From contig NZ_CP108442.1 of assembly GCF_041435355.1 (NCBI RefSeq), positions 7,872,501-7,936,500 on the forward strand: 64,000 nt of DNA, given 5' to 3'. The translations under genes were made by a program, and so were the position numbers. The DNA comes from Streptomyces sp. NBC_01276 (GTDB lineage Bacteria > Actinomycetota > Actinomycetes > Streptomycetales > Streptomycetaceae). Under the pieces are notes generated by a model that saw only the letters and a program-made list of their open reading frames with translations, was not told the DNA's origin and ran no database searches. Below, in pieces: positions 43,781 to 52,303 of this stretch (position 1 is the first letter of the stretch; each line of letters opens with the position of its first letter).

Positions 43781-44185
43781 GTGTCCAACGCAGTCATCCG
43801 CCGCATCGCCGCTTCGAAGAAGACCCTCGCGGGTACCGTCCTCGCCCTGGGTGTCGCCGGTTCGATGCTGGCCACGGTTCCCGCGCAGGCCGCCCCGATG
43901 AACGCCAAGGCGATCGCGCAGCAGATGATCAAGGACCCGGCGCAGTTCGCGGCCTTCGACAAGATCGTCTCTCACGAGAGCGGCTGGGACTTCACCGCGA
44001 CGAACGCCTCCTCGGGCGCCTACGGCCTGGTCCAGGCCCTGCCGGCCTCGAAGATGGCCTCGGCGGGCTCGGACTGGAAGTCCAACCCGGCCACCCAGAT
44101 CAAGTGGGGCCTGGACTACATGAACTCCCGCTACGGCAGCCCCGTCGGCGCCTGGAACTTCTGGCAGAACAACCACTGGTACTAA
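43781..44185 (+). CDS. Small secreted transglycosylase-like protein (SLT fold)
   Basis: 134 aa from a GTG with GGAAGG at 7-bp spacing. Signal peptide ends at AQA (about 37). The mature 97 residues hold one lysozyme-like domain: catalytic Glu66 in IVSHESGWD, then TNASSGAYGLVQALPASKM and WGLDYMNSRYGSPVGAWNFW. This is the minimal SLT domain of actinobacterial small transglycosylases that cleave peptidoglycan. A clear terminator follows. Confidence 0.92.
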   Translation: MSNAVIRRIAASKKTLAGTVLALGVAGSMLATVPAQAAPMNAKAIAQQMIKDPAQFAAFDKIVSHESGWDFTATNASSGAYGLVQALPASKMASAGSDWKSNPATQIKWGLDYMNSRYGSPVGAWNFWQNNHWY

Positions 44186-44224
44186 ACCGCCGGTGGCCGG
44201 CGGACAGCGGACCGCGGACATCCG

Positions 44225-44260
44225 AAAACGCCCGGCAGGGACCACCCCGCCGGGCGTTTT
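44225..44260 (+). terminator. Intrinsic terminator with T-tract
   Basis: AAAACGCCCGGC and GCCGGGCGTTTT form a 12-bp stem followed by TTTTC, 40 bp after the transglycosylase stop. It can also work for the convergent MarR gene. Confidence 0.9.
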
Positions 44261-44296
44261 CGCATGCCCGCGGCCGACGAGTGTGCGAGCCCCCCG

Positions 44297-44845
44297 TCAG
44301 GCCCCTCCGAGCCAGCTCGTGGCGTCCAGCCGGTAGGCGGTTTCGGCCGGTACGACGGTGCGCAGCGCGTCCTCCATGTCCCGTACGCGATCGGCGCCGA
44401 GGGTCGTGGCCCACTGGGCCCGCAGTTCGTCGAAGATCGCGGCTGAGCGTGCCAGGGCGTCGAAGCCGCGCGGGGTGAGGCGGACGAGCTTGCGGCGGGC
44501 GTCCGCGGGGTCGTCGGTGCGTTCGGCGTAGCCGACGGCGAGGAGGCGGTCCACGGTCTTGCCCGCGGCCTGCTTGGAAACGCCGAGCCGGCGCCCGATG
44601 TCGCTCGCCGTCGCCCCTCGTGGCCCGATGGCCTGCATGGCGAAGCCGTACGCGGGCCGCAGGTCGGGGTGCCCCTCGGCAGCGAGGCGGGCGTGCAGTC
44701 GATCGATCAGGGTGCGAAAGCCGGCGAAGAGGAGGAGCGGGAGCTCGAATCCCGGCCCATCGCCCTTGCCATCATCGACAACCTGGTTTACGTTTTTCTC
44801 CTCGGCATGGTCAACCATGTTGTCCATGCTAATCCACTCGTCCAC
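44297..44845 (-). CDS. MarR-family regulator
   Basis: Up to 182 aa; in-frame starts at 44845 (GTG), 44828 and 44818 (both ATG) cannot be separated, and none has a good ribosome site. The winged HTH reads ATASDIGRRLGVSKQAAGKTVDRLLAVGYAERTDDPADARRKLVRLTPRG-like in order. Divergent from an AhpD-like peroxidase gene, so peroxide or quinone stress control is likely. Confidence 0.88.
   Translation of the reverse strand: MDEWISMDNMVDHAEEKNVNQVVDDGKGDGPGFELPLLLFAGFRTLIDRLHARLAAEGHPDLRPAYGFAMQAIGPRGATASDIGRRLGVSKQAAGKTVDRLLAVGYAERTDDPADARRKLVRLTPRGFDALARSAAIFDELRAQWATTLGADRVRDMEDALRTVVPAETAYRLDATSWLGGA
44806..44819. promoter_or_regulatory. MarR operator candidate
   Basis: Arms CATGGT and ACCATG around CA lie at the start of the MarR coding region, about 45 bp before the AhpD gene. 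Binding would repress the AhpD promoter and MarR itself. Confidence 0.5.
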
Positions 44846-44862
44846 CCCGTCTGGAGCTCCGC

Positions 44863-45276
44863 ATGCCCAACGATCTGACTGCCCGCACCGCCAACGCCGT
44901 CGCCCTGCTGAAGGTCTCCCCGCACACCCTCGACGGCTTCCTCAAGCTGAGCGAGATCTTCGAGTCCACCACCCTGGACCCCCACTCCCGCGAAACCGTG
45001 ATCCTGACCGTCGCCGCCCGCAACCAGTGCCACCTGTGCGTGGACATGCACGAGGCGAAGCTCACCGCTCTGGGTCCTGCCCCGGACCCGGAACGACTCC
45101 TGGCCGTAAGGGAGTTCACCCTCCAGGTGCTCGCGTCGTCGGGGGCGGTGAGCGACGAGGACCTGGGGCGGTTCCAGGAGTCCGGCTACACGCGCCAGAA
45201 CGCCTTGGAGGTGGTCCTGGGCATCGGCACGTACACGGTCTCGACGTTCGCGAACCGGCTCACGCGAGCCGTCTGA
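44863..45276 (+). CDS. AhpD-like carboxymuconolactone decarboxylase family protein
   Basis: 137 aa. The redox-active CxxC with downstream His is NQCHLCVDMHEAKL, preceded by RETVILTVAAR. These proteins reduce peroxides or act as disulfide reductases. The gene is next to a divergent MarR and upstream of a flavin/F420 oxidoreductase gene. Confidence 0.9.
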   Translation: MPNDLTARTANAVALLKVSPHTLDGFLKLSEIFESTTLDPHSRETVILTVAARNQCHLCVDMHEAKLTALGPAPDPERLLAVREFTLQVLASSGAVSDEDLGRFQESGYTRQNALEVVLGIGTYTVSTFANRLTRAV

Positions 45277-45361
45277 CGGAAACGGACGGCGTTCGCACGT
45301 ACGGGCGTCCATACGGGTGAGGCGGGAATAGACGCCGCCGGGCGGGGACTTTGCATTGACC

Positions 45362-45793
45362 ATGAACACCACCTCGTACGACCCGCGCGCACTGCTCGCG
45401 GAAAGCCGCCTCGGTGTCCTCGCGACGATCAAGGCGGACGGCCGTCCGCAGCTCTCACCCGTCATGCCCTTCTACGACCGGGCCGCCGACGTCCTCTACG
45501 TCTCGATGACCGAGGGCCGCGCCAAGACGACGAACCTGCGCCGCGATCCCCGCGCCGCCCTGGAGGTCACCCGGCCCGACGGCTGGGCCTGGGCCACCGC
45601 CGAGGGGACCGTCACCCTGACGGGGCCCGGGACCGACCCGCAGGGCTCCGAGGTCGAGGCGCTGGTGCGGTACTACCGGGCCGCGGCCGGAGAGCACCCG
45701 GACTGGCACGAGTACCGGGCGGCGATGGTGGCCGAACGCCGGGTGCTGATGACGATGACGGTCGACCACGTGTACGGCGACAGGATCCGCTGA
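45362..45793 (+). CDS. PPOX-class F420/FMN-dependent oxidoreductase
   Basis: 143 aa. The split-barrel pattern is LLAESRLGVLATIKADGRPQLSPV, then DVLYVSMTEGRAKTTNLRRDPRAALEVTRPD and a C-terminal YGDRIR. This size and motif order fit the F420-dependent TIGR03618-type enzymes. Small-molecule reduction is likely; the substrate is unknown. Confidence 0.88.
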   Translation: MNTTSYDPRALLAESRLGVLATIKADGRPQLSPVMPFYDRAADVLYVSMTEGRAKTTNLRRDPRAALEVTRPDGWAWATAEGTVTLTGPGTDPQGSEVEALVRYYRAAAGEHPDWHEYRAAMVAERRVLMTMTVDHVYGDRIR

Positions 45794-45840
45794 CGGCGCG
45801 CGTACGGGGTGCCGCGCTCCGTGCGGGCGGCCGGCGTCCG

Positions 45841-46287
45841 TCAGGGCCGCCCGGGCCCGCGATAGGGCAGCGTCTGGCCGTAGACGACGCTGGTGGTCGT
45901 ACTTCCGAAGCCGGCCAGTTCGTCCATGAGGGTCTCCAGCTGCTCCATGGAGGTCGCGGCCACCTTCAGGGTGTAACAGTCGTCGCCGGTGGTGCGCAGG
46001 CACTCCAGGATCTCCCGTCGCTCCGCGAGCAGCCGGTGCAACGGCTGGTGGCGGTTGCCCGGGTACTTCAGCCGGACGACGGCGAGCACGGGGTAGCCGA
46101 CCTTGCCCAGATCGACCACGGCGCGGTATCCGGTGATGACGCCCGCCGCCTCCAGCTGCCGCACCCGTTCGGTTGTGGCCGACGAGCCGAGACTCACGCG
46201 CCGCCCCAACTCGCTGAGGGAGATGCGCGCGTCCCGTTGCAGCTCGTCGATGATCGCCCAGTCGATGTCATCAAGGTTCCCGGTCAT
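45841..46287 (-). CDS. Lrp/AsnC-family regulator
   Basis: 148 aa. HTH: DDIDWAIIDELQRDARISLSELGRRVSLGSSATTERVRQLEAAGVITGYRA, shown in pieces, and a C-terminal RAM/effector domain. Divergent from an F420-dependent oxidoreductase with two symmetric elements in the gap. Confidence 0.93.
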   Translation of the reverse strand: MTGNLDDIDWAIIDELQRDARISLSELGRRVSLGSSATTERVRQLEAAGVITGYRAVVDLGKVGYPVLAVVRLKYPGNRHQPLHRLLAERREILECLRTTGDDCYTLKVAATSMEQLETLMDELAGFGSTTTSVVYGQTLPYRGPGRP

Positions 46288-46307
46288 ATCGCGACCCTAC
46301 CGGGAAA

Positions 46308-46352
46308 CTTCCGGAAGAACGGCAGTCCGACCAGGAGAACCGTCTTCCGGAT
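46308..46352. promoter_or_regulatory. Paired Lrp sites
   Basis: CTTCCGGAAG (46308-46317) and CTTCCGGAT (46344-46352) recur 36 bp apart; the longer arms TCCGGAAG-ACGG and CCGT-CTTCCGGA form a dyad with a one-base bulge. Two helically phased half-sites in the divergent gap suit an Lrp octamer. Confidence 0.6.
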
Positions 46353-46380
46353 TCCTTGATCGCCGAGATAGCCTCCGTCC

Positions 46381-47199
46381 ATGCAACTTGGCGTGAACGT
46401 ACCGAACTTCGGGCCTGGGACCGACCCCGGCGTGCTGCGCGAGTGGGCACGGATCGTGGAGGAGCTCGGCTTCGACCTCCTCATGGTGTCGGATCACGTG
46501 GCCGTCACCCCGGACGTGGCCGCGCGCTATCCCGCACCCTTCTACGAGCCGTTCACCACCCTGTCGTGGCTGGCCGGCATCACCACCAGGGTGCGGCTGG
46601 GTACGACGGTGCTCGTACTGCCCTACCGGCACCCGCTGTTGGTGGCACGGATGGCCACCAACCTCAACCAGCTCAGCGGCGGCAGGCTCGTGCTCGGTGT
46701 GGGAGTGGGCTGGGCCCGTCAGGAATTCGACGCGCTCGGTGTTGCGTTCACCGCGCGCGGCAGGCTCACCGATGAACACCTCGTCGCCCTGCGCAAGGCC
46801 TGGCGCGAGGAGGTCGACCAGCACACCGCCCCGATTCCCGTCTGGGTCGGCGGCAACAGCGAGGCGGGGATCCGGCGGGCCATCAGGTTCGGTGATGCCT
46901 GGCATCCGCTGCGGGGCACCCTTCCCTGGATGCGTTCGGTCCTGGCGAACCACTCGCTGCCGGCGTTCGCACCCCGCATCGCCCTTCGGCTGACCACCGC
47001 ACCGATCACCGACCCCGAGCGGCTCGCGGGGACCGGCACCCTCGATCAGATCCTCGACGACCTCGACCAACTCCACGACCTCGGGGCCGACACCGTCGTG
47101 CTCGACCCCTACCACGGAGATCCGGAGTCGACCCGCCGGCCCCACGAGGCCTGGCAGGCGCTCACCGCCGTGGCCGCACACCGGAGGACACTCTCATGA
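46381..47199 (+). CDS. LLM-class F420-dependent oxidoreductase
   Basis: 272 aa, luciferase-like TIM barrel: LGVNVPNFGPGTDPGVLREWARIVEELGFDLLMVSDHV, RVRLGTTVLVLPYRHPLLVARM, GGRLVLGVGVGWARQEF. ATGA overlap to the deaminase gene. It may act with it in pyrimidine or purine-derivative catabolism, controlled by the divergent Lrp. Confidence 0.9.
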   Translation: MQLGVNVPNFGPGTDPGVLREWARIVEELGFDLLMVSDHVAVTPDVAARYPAPFYEPFTTLSWLAGITTRVRLGTTVLVLPYRHPLLVARMATNLNQLSGGRLVLGVGVGWARQEFDALGVAFTARGRLTDEHLVALRKAWREEVDQHTAPIPVWVGGNSEAGIRRAIRFGDAWHPLRGTLPWMRSVLANHSLPAFAPRIALRLTTAPITDPERLAGTGTLDQILDDLDQLHDLGADTVVLDPYHGDPESTRRPHEAWQALTAVAAHRRTLS

Positions 47200-47630
47200 T
47201 CACCACTGCCGACGAGGCACTCCTGCGGCGGGCGATCGCCATCGCGGCCCACGCCATCACCCTGGGCGACGCGCCGTACGGCTCCCTGCTGGCCGGTCCG
47301 GACGGCACGATCCTCGCCGAAGCCCACAACACGGTGCGACGCGACAACGACATCAGCGCCCACCCGGAACTCAAACTCTCCCGCTGGGCGGCGCGCGAAC
47401 TCGACGGGCATACGGCCGCACGCACCACCCTGTACACCAGCTGCGAGCCGTGCGGCATGTGCGCCGGTGGAATCGTCCGCTCCGGACTCGGCCGTGTCGT
47501 CTACGCACTCTCCACCGCACAACTCGTCGAGCTCAACCCGGAGTCGGGCGCCTGGCCGACGGCGGCGCAGGACGGCCCGGCCCTGTTCGACGAGGCGCGC
47601 GTTCCCATCGTCGACTACTACCGGCGATAG
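47196..47630 (+). CDS. Nucleoside/guanine deaminase-like enzyme
   Basis: 144 aa, cytidine-deaminase fold. Zinc motif HPELKL (HxE) and TSCEPCGMCAGGI (PCxxC). The HPE variant replaces HAE. Length fits guanine or creatinine-type deaminases. Translationally coupled to the LLM oxidoreductase. Confidence 0.88.
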   Translation: MITTADEALLRRAIAIAAHAITLGDAPYGSLLAGPDGTILAEAHNTVRRDNDISAHPELKLSRWAARELDGHTAARTTLYTSCEPCGMCAGGIVRSGLGRVVYALSTAQLVELNPESGAWPTAAQDGPALFDEARVPIVDYYRR

Positions 47631-47973
47631 CGGTGCGGCCGGGGGCTTGGGCCGGGTCGTCGCCGGGGCCTCCCGTCGTGGTGCCCGGCGGCGACGGCGG
47701 CGCTGGAGGTTCGGGCGTTCGTCCACCCCTTGCGACGTAGGCTCCGTCCACCTCGGGCCGTATGCCGTCGAACTCCCCGCGGCACCCGCCCCCGGTGTCC
47801 GGCGGGGCGTGCGGAGCGGGACTCGTCCCTCCCGGCAGCGGTACACCGATCTGGTGACAGTCTCCGACCGAGTGGTGCCGGCGGACGGTGTCGGGAGGGC
47901 GGAATGCCGGCTTCCAGGTTCTCGGCATGCTACAGATATGTGGCAATAGTCCGAAAACAGGAGGTATCTGATA
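47631..47973. other. Intergenic region 47631-47973
   Basis: 343 bp with no supported gene. The last 40 bp are AT-rich, with a strong AGGAGGT ribosome site (about 47959-47965) for the NxG-repeat protein. Confidence 0.6.
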
Positions 47974-48240
47974 ATGCGTACACGTCTTCTCCGCATGGCG
48001 GCTGTGCTGGGCACGGCCGCGCTCCTGGCCCTCGGCGGAGCTGCGGTGGCCAGCGCGGACGGAGTGGGGAACTCGGGTATCGGGAATTCGGGTGTGGGCA
48101 ACGCGGGTATCGCCAACAAGGGCGTCGGCAACGCCGGCATCGCCAACTGGGGCCTGGGCAACGCAGGTTTCGCCAACTCGGGCATCGGCAGCGCCGGCAT
48201 CGGCAACTCGGGGATCGGCAGCGCCGGCATCGGCAACTAG
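47974..48240 (+). CDS. Secreted NxG-repeat (MPTR-like) protein
   Basis: 88 aa. Signal peptide (RTRLLRMAAVLGTAALLALGG, cleavage near ASAD) is followed by eleven to twelve near-identical five-residue units GxxNSG/GNxGI, for example NSGIGNSGVGNAGIANKG. The pattern NxGxGNxG matches the major polymorphic tandem repeats of mycobacterial PPE proteins and predicts a beta-helix. The perfect AGGAGGT site implies high expression. Role unknown; a structural surface or hydrophobic coat is possible. Confidence 0.85.
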   Translation: MRTRLLRMAAVLGTAALLALGGAAVASADGVGNSGIGNSGVGNAGIANKGVGNAGIANWGLGNAGFANSGIGSAGIGNSGIGSAGIGN

Positions 48241-48781
48241 GAACGCCGTACGCGCCGCCCGGCCCGTGAGGCGCGAGTGGCGGATGCCCGGGCGGCGCTG
48301 ACGGGCGCAGGGCGTTTCGTGGCCGGTGCCCCGGCCGCTCGTCCAGGCGGGCGGCCACGGCGCATGGGCGCGGCGCCCCCCTCCGGCAGCACATGCGAGC
48401 CTGCCCCGGGGGTGGGAGAAGTGGGCGGGCCTCGGTGCCCCTCTCGGGCGTGCGGCGCCGGTGCGGCGGGGCTGTGGCCGGATGCCGAATGGGGGCGGGG
48501 GAGGCACCATGTCAGTACGGGAGGCAGTGCGTCCCGAGTGCTGGACGAAGAGGTGAGCACCAAGGCGGGCCGTCGAGAGGCCGGGGGCCACCTACCGTGA
48601 CCGGCACGCCTCCGATGAGGCCAATGCCCCGGCGCGCGGCACCGGAGCCCGGAGCCATTCAAGGGCGGCCGGCCCGTGACTCCCTTCCCATGCTCGTAGG
48701 ACGCCGTGCCCCGCGCGATTCCCGAAGCCCCCGGAGCGGCGAAGGCCGGACCCGGGGGTGCCGCCCAGGCGGAGGGGTGAA
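48241..48781. other. Intergenic region 48241-48781
   Basis: 541 bp with only overlapping unsupported reading frames. I see no gene, terminator or operator apart from GGAGGGG before the next start. Confidence 0.55.
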
Positions 48782-49264
48782 ATGACCAATCAGACGTACC
48801 TCGCCTACGACTTCCCGCTGCTGAGCGTCTTGTGGACCATGCTGGCGTTCGCCCTGTGGGTCTTGTGGTTCTTCCTGCTCTTCAAGATCATCTTCGACAT
48901 CTTCCGCGATGACGACCTGAGCGGCTGGGGCAAGGCGGGCTGGCTGGCCTTCGTCGTCCTGCTGCCGTTCCTCGGCGTCTTCGTCTACCTCATCGCCCGG
49001 GGCAAGGGCATGGGCCGCCGCGAACTGGAACAGGCACGCGAGCAACGGCAGCAGATGGACGCCTACGTCCGCGAGACGGCCGCCGGCCGGCCCAGCGCCG
49101 CCGAGGAACTCGCCAAGCTGTCCGCGATGCGTGACCGAGGCGACATCACCGACGAGGACTTCCAACGGGCCAAGGAACTGGTCCTCACCGACTACGCCCC
49201 GCAAGCCCCCACACCCCCCGCACCCCCCACCGCCCCACCTCCTGGTGACGGCGGTCCGAGCTGA
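48782..49264 (+). CDS. Membrane protein with PLDc_N segment and SHOCT domain
   Basis: 160 aa. Two transmembrane helices (LLSVLWTMLAFALWVLWFFLLFKIIFDI and AGWLAFVVLLPFLGVFVYLIARG) match the PLDc_N region. Then a coiled-coil (REQRQQMDAYVRETA) and the SHOCT motif (AAEELAKLSAMRDRGDITDEDFQRAKELVL). The tail is Pro-rich. The SHOCT domain usually mediates oligomerisation. Confidence 0.9.
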   Translation: MTNQTYLAYDFPLLSVLWTMLAFALWVLWFFLLFKIIFDIFRDDDLSGWGKAGWLAFVVLLPFLGVFVYLIARGKGMGRRELEQAREQRQQMDAYVRETAAGRPSAAEELAKLSAMRDRGDITDEDFQRAKELVLTDYAPQAPTPPAPPTAPPPGDGGPS

Positions 49265-49321
49265 CCGCAGGGAGAGGGGAAGGGATGGGTGGGGCCGACG
49301 GAGGTATTCGAGGTCGATCAC

Positions 49322-49603
49322 ATGTCTGCGGCAGGCTCCGCCTACCTGCATCCGCTGGCCAAGGCCACCCAGGTCAAGCACATTCTCGGAGCCGGCGCCT
49401 ATGCGGCAAGAGCGGCCGAACTCGTCGCCGGCGACGATCGGAGCGCGGGTGTCAAAAACCTTGAGCAGATGGTGCATCGCGCGACACCAGTCGTCGTTGA
49501 CGTGCTCAAGCGCTTTCCGGCGGCGCCGAGCGGCGGCGGACGTGTTGGTGAGTTGATCCGCATGCTGGACTCCGACCTTCGTTCTCTCACCGTCGCCGAG
49601 TGA
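49322..49603 (+). CDS. Small helical hypothetical protein, lower GC (immunity-like?)
   Basis: 93 aa from the ATG at 49322 with GAGGT at 7 bp; an in-frame GTG at 49289 is an alternative. The protein is helical: AYLHPLAKATQVKHILGAG, then NLEQMVHRATPVVVDVLKRFP and GELIRMLDSDLRSLTVAE. Its base composition is less GC-rich than the flanks. It resembles short putative immunity proteins, but I cannot prove this. Confidence 0.55.
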   Translation: MSAAGSAYLHPLAKATQVKHILGAGAYAARAAELVAGDDRSAGVKNLEQMVHRATPVVVDVLKRFPAAPSGGGRVGELIRMLDSDLRSLTVAE

Positions 49604-49739
49604 CTTTCAGCCTTCTTCAGGTGCGCTCGTCGATCGAGGTTGCAAGTCCGGCCTCAGGCCCAGGGGCCGGTCGCCATCGACACCAACGACCCTCGGCCGA
49701 ATGGGTGGCGGGAGCCGTCGGACTGAATGAACCCCGAGA

Positions 49740-50369
49740 TCAAATTCTGGTGGCATGTGGGCCCACCTCGGCACTGCCCGAGGTGGAGGGACGTGGATCG
49801 AGGCCGTCCAGGAGGACGGTGAGGTAGGCGTTGGTGAGGCCGGGCGAGGTCGGTTCGGCGCGGGCGACTGCCAGGGCGGTTGCGCCGATGAGGGCGGTGG
49901 TGACCGCGGGGTCGATGTCGGCGCGGACCCGCCCGTCGCGGCGGGCGCCGTCGATCATTTCCTCGACGGCACCGACCAGGCCGGCGCGCAGTGCGGTGGT
50001 GGCGGGCAGGTCGAGACCGGTGAGCTGGTCGTTGATGGCGTGGTGTGCGGTCTGGAAGCCGATCAGCTCGCGCAGAAAGGTGCGTAGGGCCTCGTAGGGC
50101 GTGGCCGTGGCGAGCAGATCGCGGGCGCGTTGGACGACGGGTTCGAGCAGCCGGGCGACAGCCGTGTCCAGCAGGGCGTCCTTGCCGCCGAAGGCGCGCA
50201 CGACGGTGGCGGCGCCCAGTCCGGCGCGCTTGGCGATGGCCTCGACGGTCAGGGACGCCCCCGGTTCGGCCAGCAGCGCCATGGCGGCGTCCAGTGCGAG
50301 GTCCCGGTTGCGCACGGCATCGGCGCGGCGCTTCGGCGCCGGAGTGGGGCTCGGCTGCTTCGAGGACAT
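49740..50369 (-). CDS. TetR-family repressor
   Basis: 209 aa from the ATG at 50369. HTH: RNRDLALDAAMALLAEPGASLTVEAIAKRAGLGAATVVRAFGGKDALLD, read in segments. Divergent from a flavin monooxygenase with a 26-bp operator between them. Induction by the monooxygenase substrate is likely. Confidence 0.92.
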   Translation of the reverse strand: MSSKQPSPTPAPKRRADAVRNRDLALDAAMALLAEPGASLTVEAIAKRAGLGAATVVRAFGGKDALLDTAVARLLEPVVQRARDLLATATPYEALRTFLRELIGFQTAHHAINDQLTGLDLPATTALRAGLVGAVEEMIDGARRDGRVRADIDPAVTTALIGATALAVARAEPTSPGLTNAYLTVLLDGLDPRPSTSGSAEVGPHATRI

Positions 50370-50423
50370 TGACAACTGAAATGGTCCTTCCACATAGTTA
50401 TCTGGAACGCGTGTTTCAGATAA
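50369..50423. promoter_or_regulatory. Monooxygenase promoter and 26-bp TetR operator
   Basis: TTGACA (50369-50374) and CATAGT (50393-50398) are 18 bp apart. The operator 50398-50423 has arms TTATCTGgAAC and GTTtCAGATAA around GCGT, 22 of 26 positions symmetric. Confidence 0.8.
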
Positions 50424-50441
50424 GTCTACCGGGGAGTCTCC

Positions 50442-51614
50442 ATGAACGAGCGGGTCCTGATCGTCGGAGCCGGAATCGCCGGACTCACCCTGGCCCATTG
50501 GCTGGCCCGGCACGGCCGGCGACCCACCGTCGTCGAGCGCGCCCCCGAGCCGCGCACCGGCGGCAACGGGGTGGACGTGCGCGACGGCGCGGTCACCGTG
50601 GCCGAGCGGATGGGTCTCATGGACCGCATCCGTGAACTGGCCACCGACGTGGACGGCATCAAGTTCGTCGACGCCGCCGACCGCGCCGTCGCCCGGATCG
50701 GGACCCGCGACAACGCTTCGGTCGAGGTCATGCGGGGCGACCTGGTCGCGCTGCTGCACACGGTGACCGATGACGTGGAGACCCTGTTCGGCGACTCGAT
50801 ACGGGCCCTGGAGCAGGACGACCGAGGCGTGACGGTCACTTTCGAGCACGCGCCCGCCCGCCGCTTCGACCTCGTGATCGGCGCCGACGGAATGCACTCC
50901 GGCCTGCGGCGGCTCGCCTTCGGCCCCGAGGAGCGGTTCGTCCGGCACATGGACCACTACTTCGCCTTCGCCGACGCCGACGGCACGCTGGGCGAGGACC
51001 GCTGGGTGACGATGTTCAACACCCCCGGCAAGATGGCCGGAATCTATCGGTCGGGCAACCATGCCCAGGCCAAGGCGTACTTCATCTTCCGCTCCGAGCG
51101 GCTGGACCACGACCACCGTGACGTCGCAGAGCACAAGAGGCTGGTCACCGAGGCATTCGCCGACCAGCCGTGGCAGCCCACGCGGGGCCTGCTGGAAGCG
51201 GCCCTGGCCGACCCCGAGTTCTACTTCGACGCCCTCGGTCAGGTCAGGATGGACTCCTGGTCCAACGGCCGCATCGCACTGGTCGGTGACGCGGCCTGGT
51301 GCGCCTCCCCGGCCTCGGGCGCCGGCGCCGAACTGGCCCTGGTCGGTGCGTACCGGCTGGCGGGGGAGCTGGCCGCGGCGGGCGGCGATCACAGGGCCGC
51401 CTTCGCCCGCTACGAGGCGGTCCACCGGCCTCTCGTCGAGCGCAAGCAGCGGATCGGCCCCAACGTGCGCCTCATGGTGCCCAGGACCGAGGGCGGCCGG
51501 TGGGTGCGTGACGTGCTGGCCCGGCTGCCCCTCATGAAGGCCGCCGGAGCGATCGAGCGCCGCCTGCAGTCCCGCGCCGCCGATCCCCTGCCCGTCCACC
51601 ACCGCACCGCCTGA
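50442..51614 (+). CDS. FAD-dependent monooxygenase (TetX/PHBH-like)
   Basis: 390 aa. Rossmann motif LIVGAGIAGLTLAHWLARHG, DG motif IGADGMHSGLRR and GDAAWCASPASGAG as the third FAD motif. The single-domain length matches TetX-like enzymes that hydroxylate aromatic antibiotics. Controlled by the divergent TetR. Confidence 0.93.
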   Translation: MNERVLIVGAGIAGLTLAHWLARHGRRPTVVERAPEPRTGGNGVDVRDGAVTVAERMGLMDRIRELATDVDGIKFVDAADRAVARIGTRDNASVEVMRGDLVALLHTVTDDVETLFGDSIRALEQDDRGVTVTFEHAPARRFDLVIGADGMHSGLRRLAFGPEERFVRHMDHYFAFADADGTLGEDRWVTMFNTPGKMAGIYRSGNHAQAKAYFIFRSERLDHDHRDVAEHKRLVTEAFADQPWQPTRGLLEAALADPEFYFDALGQVRMDSWSNGRIALVGDAAWCASPASGAGAELALVGAYRLAGELAAAGGDHRAAFARYEAVHRPLVERKQRIGPNVRLMVPRTEGGRWVRDVLARLPLMKAAGAIERRLQSRAADPLPVHHRTA

Positions 51615-51738
51615 GACGGGACACGCCGTAGGGTGGCCGAAACGAGGGAAGGGACGGGGTCCCGGACATCACCGGGCGTCCGGGTGAGGCGCTCGCACCG
51701 GACGGGACGCCCGCGAAGTCGGGCACGAGGGGGACGCG

Positions 51739-52209
51739 GTGGAGCGACGGAAGGTGATCGGGATCGGGGTCGGGGCTGCGCTGGCGGTTCCACCCGCCTG
51801 GTGGGGCTTGCGCCAGGTGGCGAGCGGGGCCGAGGAGGACTGGCACACCGATACCGCGCCGCTGGAGCGGGCATTCCCGCTGCTGGGCCCGCTCACCGGT
51901 GCCAAGTGGGTGAGCAGCCGTGACAACGACCGGGACCTGCCGTCGCCGGAGCTGGTGATCTCGGGATTCGCCACGCTGGCACCGGGGAAGCGTGCCGAGC
52001 TGACGGCGGCCCACGCCTTCGTCTCCGAAGGGCCGGCCGATGACTTCTCCTCGTGGTTCGAGAAACCGCTCAAGGGCGAGGGGCCGGAGGACCCGCAGTG
52101 GATCCGGTCGCCCGAGCTCGACCGTGACGACAGCGGCCACACCACCCACCTGTGGTTCGACCGTCGCAGCGACACCGTCCGCTTCCGGGCACTCAACCCG
52201 TACGGCTAG
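51739..52209 (+). CDS. Exported hypothetical protein (156 aa)
   Basis: GTG start. Short N-terminal signal or anchor (ERRKVIGIGVGAALAVPPAWWGL). The mature part is acidic and hydrophilic, without cysteine. A strong terminator follows. Unrecognised family. Confidence 0.75.
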   Translation: MERRKVIGIGVGAALAVPPAWWGLRQVASGAEEDWHTDTAPLERAFPLLGPLTGAKWVSSRDNDRDLPSPELVISGFATLAPGKRAELTAAHAFVSEGPADDFSSWFEKPLKGEGPEDPQWIRSPELDRDDSGHTTHLWFDRRSDTVRFRALNPYG

Positions 52210-52212
52210 CAC

Positions 52213-52250
52213 GACACCCCCGCCTCCTGTGTCCTGGAGGCGGGGGTGTC
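52213..52250. terminator. Bidirectional terminator hairpin
   Basis: A 15-bp perfect stem, GACACCCCCGCCTCC with its complement, around TGTGTCCT, serves the hypothetical and protease genes that converge here. Confidence 0.9.
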
Positions 52251-52303
52251 GGCGTACGTGGGGTCAGGCCCTTTGAAACTTCAGATCACGTGCGGTCGGG
52301 CGA

